From positions 1 through 19,275 of the forward strand of contig DDKG01000022.1 in the NCBI GenBank assembly GCA_002339265.1: a DNA stretch of 19,275 nt, in the 5' to 3' direction. Positions 1-5,331 of this stretch are shown one piece after another; position 1 is the first letter of the stretch; every line of letters begins with the position of its first letter. The notes under the pieces are model-generated. The model had not been told where the DNA came from. It worked only from the letters and a program-made list of their open reading frames with translations, and ran no database searches. This DNA is from Massilia sp. UBA2604 (lineage in GTDB: Bacteria; Pseudomonadota; Gammaproteobacteria; Burkholderiales; Burkholderiaceae_D). A program made the position numbers and the translations under genes.

Positions 1-1800
1 GTCGATCACCGACACCGCCACTTGCCCGTCCGTATGCACCGCCTCGATGCGCAGCACGCGCTGGTCCGGCACCGTGTCCTGCATGGCCTGGATCGCATTG
101 CGGGTGAGGTTGAGCAGCACCTGCTCCAGCATCACGCGGTCGGCCAGCACCGTCGGCAAGCCGGGCGGCAATTGCACGCGCAGGGCCACGCCGGCCTGGC
201 GCGCCTGCAGCTCGATCAGGGCGTGCACGTTGGAAATGATGCTGCGGATCGTTACCTCCTGGCGCAGCGGTTCGCGCTTCTTGACGAACTCGTGCACGCT
301 GCGGATGATCTGGCCGGCGCGCTGGGCCTGCTGGCGCGCCTGTTCCAGCGCATGGCGCAGCATGCCCGGCTTGAGGTCGTCGCCAGTGCCGGCGGCGCGT
401 TCGAGCATGTTCAGGGCGCCCACCGTGTAGCTGGAAATCGCCGCCAGCGGCTGGTTCAGCTCGTGCGCCAGCATCGACGACAATTCGCCCATGGTGGCCA
501 GGCGCGCGCTGGCCTGCAGCTTTTCTTCCTGCTGGCGGTTGAGTTCTTCGACCCGCTTGCGGTCGGTGATGTCGAGTACCGAACTCATCCAGCCGGTATG
601 GCGGCCGTCGACGTCCACCAGCGGCGCCTCGAACACCAGCACCGGCACCCGGGCGCCGTCCGGGCGCTGGAATACGGTCTCGAATTGCGGCGTGACCTTG
701 CCCGACAGGATGCCCTGGAAGCGCTCCTCGTATTCGGCGGTCGCTTCCGGCGCCCAATAGGCCATCGGCGGCTTCTTGCCGATCAATTCTTCCGGCGGGT
801 GGCCGACGATCTGGCAGAAGGCGCGGTTGACGTAGGTGACGCGGCCCTCCAGGTCGCGCGCGCGCAGGCCCGTGAGCAGCGAGTTTTCCATCGCCGTGCG
901 AAACGCCATCTGCTGGCGCAGCGCGCTTTCCGCCGCCAGCGTGCGCGAGATGTGGCGCCACAGTGCGGCCAGGCTCGTCAACAGGCCCAGGGCCAGCAGG
1001 ATCACCGAGCCCACCAGCAGGTTCGGCAGCAGTTGCGGCGCGCGCTTGACGCTGTCGGTCGACAGCACCAGCTGGGCGCCCGGCAGGTCGAGCTCGCGCT
1101 GGTGGGTGTACACGCCGCGTCCCGGACCGCCGGCGGCGCGGCGCGCCACCGGTCGCTCGTCGCTGTCGACGAGAGCCAGGGCATTGTCCTGGGCGAACCA
1201 CCAGGGCACGGTTTCGTCGAGCAGCACCTGCAGGCTGTAGGTCGCGACCAGGCTGCCCACGAACTGGCCGTTGCGCAGCAGCGGCAGGTAGAAATCGATC
1301 AGGCCGTGGGTGGATGGCGTGGCGCCATACGGTTCGCTGTAGCGGCCGCGCCGGATCGAGCGCGCCATTTCGCCGGCCAGCGCCGTGGTCGCGGGCAGGC
1401 CGGCGGAGGGCAGGTCGGCGCCATGGCTGGCCAGCACCGCGCCGGCGGCGTCGCTCCATACGACGCGCACCAGTTCCGGACCGTTGACGAACATCTGACG
1501 GAATCGGGCTTGCAATTTCTCCGGCGGCAGCGGCGCGACCACCAGGTCGGCGCCGAGGGCGCTGAGCGCGTCCTCGCTGCGCGCCAGCTCGAAGCGCAGG
1601 GTCTGCTCGACCCACAGCGTGTCCGCAATCAATTGTTCTTGACGGTCGGTGCTTTCCATCTGGCGTGCCTGCCATGGCAGCCAGATCAGCACGGCGAGGA
1701 ACAGCAGCACCAGCAGCATCGGCACCAGCCAGCGCCAGAACCGCCAGGCGCGGATGCGCGCGCGCGGTTCCGACATGGGCTGGGCAAACGGATTTTTCAT
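1..1800 (-). CDS. Membrane-bound PAS sensor histidine kinase (DctB-like layout), 3' end outside window
   Basis: Reading the reverse strand from the ATG at 1800 gives 600 uninterrupted codons that run off the left edge. Two membrane segments are visible, about residues 21-41 and 259-281, enclosing a roughly 215-residue periplasmic sensor region of the kind seen in double-Cache kinases such as DctB. A PAS domain follows at about 300-415, ending in DITDRKR. The dimerisation/phosphoacceptor helix contains MLAHELNQPLAAISSY with His446 as the likely phosphorylated residue, and the N-box LLNLTRNAIQAM has Asn568. The sequence stops at VID, just before the glycine-rich ATP lid, so a catalytic domain remainder and perhaps a response regulator lie outside. 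The gene is divergent from a dctP-type binding protein, which suggests control of carboxylate uptake. That link is inferred from position and architecture; the ligand is unknown. Confidence 0.9.
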   Translation of the reverse strand, partial: MKNPFAQPMSEPRARIRAWRFWRWLVPMLLVLLFLAVLIWLPWQARQMESTDRQEQLIADTLWVEQTLRFELARSEDALSALGADLVVAPLPPEKLQARFRQMFVNGPELVRVVWSDAAGAVLASHGADLPSAGLPATTALAGEMARSIRRGRYSEPYGATPSTHGLIDFYLPLLRNGQFVGSLVATYSLQVLLDETVPWWFAQDNALALVDSDERPVARRAAGGPGRGVYTHQRELDLPGAQLVLSTDSVKRAPQLLPNLLVGSVILLALGLLTSLAALWRHISRTLAAESALRQQMAFRTAMENSLLTGLRARDLEGRVTYVNRAFCQIVGHPPEELIGKKPPMAYWAPEATAEYEERFQGILSGKVTPQFETVFQRPDGARVPVLVFEAPLVDVDGRHTGWMSSVLDITDRKRVEELNRQQEEKLQASARLATMGELSSMLAHELNQPLAAISSYTVGALNMLERAAGTGDDLKPGMLRHALEQARQQAQRAGQIIRSVHEFVKKREPLRQEVTIRSIISNVHALIELQARQAGVALRVQLPPGLPTVLADRVMLEQVLLNLTRNAIQAMQDTVPDQRVLRIEAVHTDGQVAVSVID

Positions 1801-1935
1801 GCAATGGTCCTGTATTGGTTACACTGTCCAGCTGTTGTGGAAGTCCACGATGGCGGGCGACGTTGGGGCGGCGCAGATTTGCGTGCTGCGATGTGTCCGC
1901 CAGTGTAAGGTTTCATTAGAAAGAATTAAACCGTC
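1801..1935. promoter_or_regulatory. Divergent control region between kinase and dctP-like gene
   Basis: These 135 bases separate two outward-facing genes and must hold both start signals. A short dyad, GTGGA at 1837-1841 and TCCAC at 1844-1848, could be an operator half-site pair. An A-rich AGAAAGAA-type stretch precedes the ATG at 1936 and may act as a weak ribosome site. I searched by eye for a sigma-54 -24/-12 element, which drives dctA in rhizobia, and found none with correct GG-N10-GC spacing. No good sigma-70 box pair is evident either. Confidence 0.3.
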
Positions 1936-2934
1936 ATGCAGATCAAGATCCTGGCCGCCACAGCGCTTTTCGTGCTGGCGGCGGCCGCGAGTGTCGACGC
2001 CCTGGCGCAGGGGCCGATCGTCATCAAGTTCAGCCACGTGGTGGCGCCCGACACGCCCAAGGGCCGGGCCGCCGAGCGTTTCAAGGAGTTGGCCGAGCAA
2101 ATGACGGGCGGCCAGGTCAGGGTGGAAGTGTATCCCAACAGCCAGCTGTACAAGGACCGCGAGGAGCTCGAGGCCCTGCAGCTGGGCGCAGTGCAGATGC
2201 TGGCGCCGTCGCTGGCCAAGTTCTCGCCGCTGGGCGTGCGTGAATTCGAGGCGTTCGACCTGCCGTATATCTTCCCGGACCGGGCGGCGCTGAACAAGGT
2301 GACCGAGGGGAGGATAGGGCGCAACCTGTTGCGCAAGCTCGAACCCAAGGGCATCACCGGCCTGGCGTTCTGGCATAACGGCTTCAAGATCATGTCGGCC
2401 AACCAACCCTTGACCTCACCCAAGGATTTCGAGGGATTGCGCATGCGTATTCAGGCGTCCAAGGTACTGGATGCGCAGATGCGCGCGCTGGGCGCCCAGC
2501 CGATGACGCTGGCTTTCTCCGAAGCCGCACCCGCCTTGCGCGATGGCGTGGTGGAGGGCACCGAGAACACGCCGTCGAATATGTACACCCAGCGCATGCA
2601 CGAGACGCAAAGCCACCTCACGGTCTCCAACCACGGCTATCTGGGTTACGCGGTGATCGTCAATAAAAAATTCTGGGATGGACTGCCGGCCTCTACCCGC
2701 AATACCCTGGAGCGCGCGATGCGCGAAGCCACGGTGTACGAGAAAAAGATCGCCCAGCGCGCCAACGACGACGCCATGGAAGCCATCCGCCAGGCCGGCA
2801 CCACGGTCATCCACACGCTCACGCCGGCCCAGCAGGCCGAGTGGCGGCGCGCGATGCAGCCGGTGTATGGACAGATGGAAAGCCGCATCGGCAAGGACAC
2901 CGTGCGCGCCATCCTGCGCGAAGTCGGGCGCTGA
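1936..2934 (+). CDS. TRAP-type C4-dicarboxylate-like periplasmic solute-binding protein (DctP family)
   Basis: A 332-residue protein, the usual length for this family. The N-terminus is a typical Sec signal peptide with a likely cut after DALA at residue 24. The mature protein begins with the family pattern IVIKFSHVVAPDTPKGRAA. The conserved substrate-carboxylate arginine is visible in GLRMRIQ as Arg171, position 147 of the predicted mature chain, where SiaP-type proteins have it. The conserved Asn211 (mature 187) lies in EGTENTPSN. The protein would capture an organic acid in the periplasm and pass it to a DctQ/DctM sodium-coupled permease. No dctQ or dctM is next to it: the following genes are ogt and xerD. 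It is therefore an orphan binding protein here, either serving a distant permease or acting as a sensing partner for the divergent kinase. The substrate cannot be fixed from sequence alone. Confidence 0.9.
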   Translation: MQIKILAATALFVLAAAASVDALAQGPIVIKFSHVVAPDTPKGRAAERFKELAEQMTGGQVRVEVYPNSQLYKDREELEALQLGAVQMLAPSLAKFSPLGVREFEAFDLPYIFPDRAALNKVTEGRIGRNLLRKLEPKGITGLAFWHNGFKIMSANQPLTSPKDFEGLRMRIQASKVLDAQMRALGAQPMTLAFSEAAPALRDGVVEGTENTPSNMYTQRMHETQSHLTVSNHGYLGYAVIVNKKFWDGLPASTRNTLERAMREATVYEKKIAQRANDDAMEAIRQAGTTVIHTLTPAQQAEWRRAMQPVYGQMESRIGKDTVRAILREVGR

Positions 2935-2969
2935 CGGCGGCCGGAGCGACGATTGCTGGATGGCGCGCT

Positions 2970-2990
2970 GACATGCGCCTACAGCATGTC
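2970..2990. repeat. Stem-loop after the dctP-like gene
   Basis: GACATGC at 2970-2976 and GCATGTC at 2984-2990 form a perfect 7-base-pair stem with a 7-base loop, 35 bases after the stop codon. There is no U-run directly behind it; a T-rich stretch begins ten bases later at 3001. It could stabilise the 3' end of the dctP-like mRNA or act as a weak terminator. Confidence 0.35.
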
Positions 2991-3070
2991 CACAATGACG
3001 TTTTGTTTATAAGTAAAATAATTTTCCAAATTTGTGGCTGAATAGATACATTTTCTACAAGCACTTGCGT

Positions 3071-3290
3071 TATCATGGGGCTCATGCGCACTCGGATGGT
3101 GCGCGGCAGTGCCAAGAACAAGCAACAGAAGCGGCATGCAAAGGTTTTTGGGGGAGCATTGATAAAAGCACGGTATTCATGCCGGAGACATTCGAGGAGA
3201 CACCACGTTTGACAGAAGTCGCTGGCAACGACCAAGCGGCCGGAAACGTGACCCGAATTGGAGCGCACCCGAGGGTGCGCTTTTTTTTCG
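3071..3290 (+). ncRNA. Candidate small RNA or long 3' untranslated region in gene-free stretch
   Basis: The 434 bases from 2935 to 3368 hold no gene I recognise. The segment at 3000-3060 is markedly AT-rich compared with its surroundings. A -10-like TATCAT lies at 3071-3076, a hairpin (GCGCAC at 3086-3091, GTGCGC at 3099-3104) would sit near the 5' end of a transcript started there, and a strong intrinsic terminator ends at 3288. Together these could define an RNA of about 200 bases. The alternative is a long 3' end of the dctP-like mRNA. A 42-codon basic reading frame at 3084-3212 lies inside, but it uses AGA, AGG and ATA codons rare in this genome and is probably not translated. No known RNA family is recognised, and no good -35 box is visible. 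Confidence 0.3.
3263..3288 (+). terminator. Strong intrinsic terminator upstream of ogt
   Basis: GCGCACCC at 3263-3270 and GGGTGCGC at 3273-3280 form a GC-rich stem closed by a CGAG tetraloop, immediately followed by eight T residues at 3281-3288. This is a textbook rho-independent terminator for forward-strand transcription. It lies about 80 bases before the ogt start and about 330 bases after the dctP-like stop, so it isolates ogt-xerD from upstream transcription. Confidence 0.85.
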
Positions 3291-3368
3291 CCCCAACCGT
3301 CCAATCGCTGGTCCTGTTGGCGCTGCCCGGTTAAGATGCCTGGGCAATACATTGCTCAGTCGCCCAAC

Positions 3369-3893
3369 ATGAAGACCGATCCTGCCAGCCAACTATTCAA
3401 TGCCATCGTGCCCGCTCCCTTCGGCGCGCTGGGCATCCGCACCGCCGACGACAAGCTGCGCGAAGTGGTCTACCTGCCGCCCTCGTTCGAAGAAAAAGCA
3501 GCAGACAGCGCCATTGCCGAACAGGCCGCGCAGCAGTTCGCGCGCTACCTGGCCGACCCCGACTTTTCCTTCGACCTGCCGTTGATGGACGCCGGCACCG
3601 AGTTCCAGCGCAAGGTGTGGCAAGAAATCAGCGCCATCCCACGCGGCGCCGTGCGCACCTATGGCCACCTGGCCAAGGTGATCGGCTCGCACCCGCGCGC
3701 CGTCGGCCAGGCCTGCGGCGCCAATTGGTTCCCGTTGGTCATTCCCTGCCACCGGGTGACGGCAGCCGGCGGCCTGGGCGGCTTCTCGAACCAGAACGAC
3801 GAAAACGGTTTCCATCTTTCGGTCAAGCGCTGGCTGCTGCGGCACGAAGGCGCCACCGCTTCTCCATGGCAGCAACAGTCGATCTGGCCCTGA
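3369..3893 (+). CDS. ogt: Methylated-DNA--[protein]-cysteine S-methyltransferase (O6-alkylguanine repair)
   Basis: A suicide repair enzyme that moves the alkyl group from O6-alkylguanine or O4-alkylthymine in DNA to its own cysteine. The 174-residue product contains the family core AVGQACGAN followed by the active site VIPCHRV, with Cys127 as acceptor, Asn119 as the conserved hinge residue and Arg110 as the likely arginine finger. The length fits the single-domain Ogt class without the Ada regulatory domain. The start at 3369 (MKTDPASQLF) is chosen because the frame upstream runs through the terminator at 3263-3288. After the active site the usual glycine-rich segment reads GGLGGFSNQNDENGF, slightly longer than in many homologues. 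The 3' end overlaps xerD by 28 bases, so the two are probably co-transcribed and possibly translationally coupled. Confidence 0.93.
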   Translation: MKTDPASQLFNAIVPAPFGALGIRTADDKLREVVYLPPSFEEKAADSAIAEQAAQQFARYLADPDFSFDLPLMDAGTEFQRKVWQEISAIPRGAVRTYGHLAKVIGSHPRAVGQACGANWFPLVIPCHRVTAAGGLGGFSNQNDENGFHLSVKRWLLRHEGATASPWQQQSIWP

Positions 3894-4768
3894 TCGACGA
3901 GTTCTGCGACACGCTCTGGCTGGAACAGGGCCTGGCGAAGAACTCGCTCGACGCCTACCGGCGCGACCTGCGCCTGTTCGCCGGCTGGCTGGACGTCAAG
4001 CGTCCCGGCCGCGGCCTGCTGGCCGTGGGGGCGGAAGACCTGGCCGCTTATTTCGCCGAGCGTCATCCGGAGTCGCGGCCGAGCACCGCCAACCGCCGGC
4101 TGTCGGTGTTCAAGCGCTTCTATGGCCTGCTGCTCCGCCGCGGGCAGGTCGCGACCGATCCCTGCCTCAAGATGCCGTCGGCGCGCCAGCCGACCCGCTT
4201 CGTGCATACGCTCACCGAAGACCAGGTCGAGGCCTTGCTGGCCGCCCCCGATATTTCGACGCCGTTGGGTTTGCGCGAGCGCACGATGCTGGAGCTGATG
4301 TATGCCAGCGGCTTGCGGGTATCGGAACTGGTCGCCCTGAAACTGGTCGAAGTGAGCCTGAACGACGGCGTGCTGCGCGTGACCGGCAAGGGCAGCAAGA
4401 CGCGCCTGGTGCCGTTCGGCGAAGAGGCGCGGCGCTGGCTCGAACGCTATCTGAAGGACGCGCGCGGCATCATCCTGAACGGCCAGGTCGACGACGCCCT
4501 GTTCGTCACCGGCCGCGGCGGCCCGATGACGCGCCAGATGTTCTGGATACTGGTCAAGAAACACGCGTCAAAGGCCGGCGTCACCGGTCCGCTGTCGCCG
4601 CACACGCTGCGCCACGCCTTCGCCACCCATTTGCTGAACCACGGGGCCGACCTGCGCGTGGTGCAGTTATTGCTGGGCCATGCCGATATTTCGACAACCC
4701 AGATCTATACCCATGTCGCACGCGAGCGCCTGAAACGGCTGCACGCACAGCACCATCCCCGGGGTTAA
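3866..4768 (+). CDS. xerD: Site-specific tyrosine recombinase XerD
   Basis: A 300-residue tyrosine recombinase which, with XerC, resolves chromosome dimers at dif during division. The N-terminal SAM-like core-binding domain covers about residues 1-105 and the catalytic domain the rest. All active-site residues are present: Arg151 in ASGLRVSELV, Lys175 in TGKGSKTR, His246 and Arg249 in SPHTLRHAFATHLL, His272 in LLGHADISTTQIYTHV, and nucleophile Tyr281. They fall within two to three positions of the E. coli XerD residues. The start at 3866 gives the typical N-terminus and XerD length; an upstream in-frame extension would only translate ogt in another frame. XerC is the main alternative, but the overall length, the ISTTQIYTHV ending and the chromosomal neighbourhood favour XerD. 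It does not look like a mobile-element integrase. Confidence 0.92.
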   Translation: MAATVDLALIDEFCDTLWLEQGLAKNSLDAYRRDLRLFAGWLDVKRPGRGLLAVGAEDLAAYFAERHPESRPSTANRRLSVFKRFYGLLLRRGQVATDPCLKMPSARQPTRFVHTLTEDQVEALLAAPDISTPLGLRERTMLELMYASGLRVSELVALKLVEVSLNDGVLRVTGKGSKTRLVPFGEEARRWLERYLKDARGIILNGQVDDALFVTGRGGPMTRQMFWILVKKHASKAGVTGPLSPHTLRHAFATHLLNHGADLRVVQLLLGHADISTTQIYTHVARERLKRLHAQHHPRG

Positions 4769-4848
4769 GTTAAGCCGGGTTCTGTCGAGTAGTCCATAAT
4801 GGCTGTGCAGTTGCAGCATTTCCTTGAATTGAATACATCGAGGTGACT

Positions 4849-5064
4849 ATGGCACGTAACAACTTCTCTTACGAAAAGCGGCAACGGGAACTCGAAAAGA
4901 AGCGCAAGGCGGAAGAAAAAGCCAAGCGCAAGCTGGAAGCGAAGAACGCGCCGGCTGACGGCGCCGAGGCCGTGCAGCCGGATGGCGAGGCAAACGGCGA
5001 AGAAGAGGGCGCCGCGCAAGGCGAACAACGCTCCTCCGCCGCCGCGCCGTCGAGCCTGGCCTGA
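4849..5064 (+). CDS. Small charged protein of unknown function (Lys/Glu-rich helix)
   Basis: A 71-residue protein beginning MARNNFSYEKRQRELEKKRK. Residues about 6-33 are almost all Lys, Arg, Glu and Ala and should form one long helix or coiled coil; the rest is acidic and low in complexity, probably disordered. A good ribosome site, GAGGTGA at 4840-4846, precedes ATG 4849; a GTG at 4843 in the same frame overlaps that site and is unlikely to be the start. The gene stands alone between xerD (81 bases upstream) and a 267-base gap. I believe similar short proteins occur in related betaproteobacteria, from memory and not checked. No function can be assigned; the basic head and acidic tail would suit nucleic-acid or ribosome contact, which is speculation. 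Confidence 0.75.
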   Translation: MARNNFSYEKRQRELEKKRKAEEKAKRKLEAKNAPADGAEAVQPDGEANGEEEGAAQGEQRSSAAAPSSLA

Positions 5065-5235
5065 GCGGCCACAGCTTCAAGAGGATTGCGCTCGTGCTCC
5101 GTCGACTTCGATGGAGCCCCTGGCGCATGATGGAACTATAAGCATCTACAACGGTCTGAGCCATCTGAATGCGACAAGCCGTCAGTTGGCCGGTGTGAAT
5201 GGCGGTATGACGCGATAAAGCGCATGCCGTCCGCC

Positions 5236-5253
5236 GTTTGCGAGCTCGCAAAC
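5236..5253. promoter_or_regulatory. Perfect 18-base palindrome, likely operator for the GGDEF/EAL gene
   Basis: GTTTGCGAGCTCGCAAAC is its own reverse complement over all 18 bases. It lies in the 267-base gap before the GGDEF/EAL gene, and its centre is about 27 bases upstream of a -10-like TATAAC at 5271-5276, so it covers the -35 position. No T-run follows, which argues against a terminator. A dimeric transcription factor site is the simplest reading. The rest of 5065-5331 shows no gene. Confidence 0.45.
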
Positions 5254-5270
5254 GACATGGCCCGCCACGG

Positions 5271-5276
5271 TATAAC
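5271..5276 (+). promoter_or_regulatory. Candidate -10 element of the GGDEF/EAL gene
   Basis: TATAAC matches the sigma-70 -10 consensus at five of six bases and sits 55 bases before the GTG start. No -35 hexamer is visible at normal spacing; the palindrome at 5236-5253 occupies that place, which would fit an activator-dependent or repressor-blocked promoter. Confidence 0.35.
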
Positions 5277-5331
5277 AATGTCGGTGTTGTCTGCCTGATT
5301 ATTGTCGTTTCCATAGTGAAAGGCCGTTGTT

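Noticed and set aside
22..1908. A 628-codon open frame on the forward strand across the kinase gene.
   Set aside because: Its product is rich in His, Arg, Gln and Ala with no domain, as expected of the antisense of a GC-rich gene. The reverse strand encodes a complete membrane-PAS-kinase architecture.
1801..1935. Possible sigma-54 promoter for the dctP-like gene (TTGGGG...TTTGCG around 1863-1883).
   Set aside because: The GG and GC dinucleotides are not ten bases apart, so the -24/-12 spacing rule fails.
3084..3212. A 42-codon very basic reading frame, possibly a small protein.
   Set aside because: It uses AGA, AGG and ATA codons rare in the surrounding genes and has no proper ribosome site; it is more likely part of an untranslated RNA. 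Kept only as a note on the candidate small RNA.
3032..3334. A 100-codon forward frame in the gap before ogt.
   Set aside because: It reads straight through the strong terminator at 3263-3288 (giving RVRFFF), has no ribosome site and no recognisable sequence.
3866..4768. Tyrosine recombinase as a sign of an integrated mobile element.
   Set aside because: Length, active-site positions and the ogt neighbour fit chromosomal XerD; no attachment-site repeats, tRNA or phage genes are nearby.
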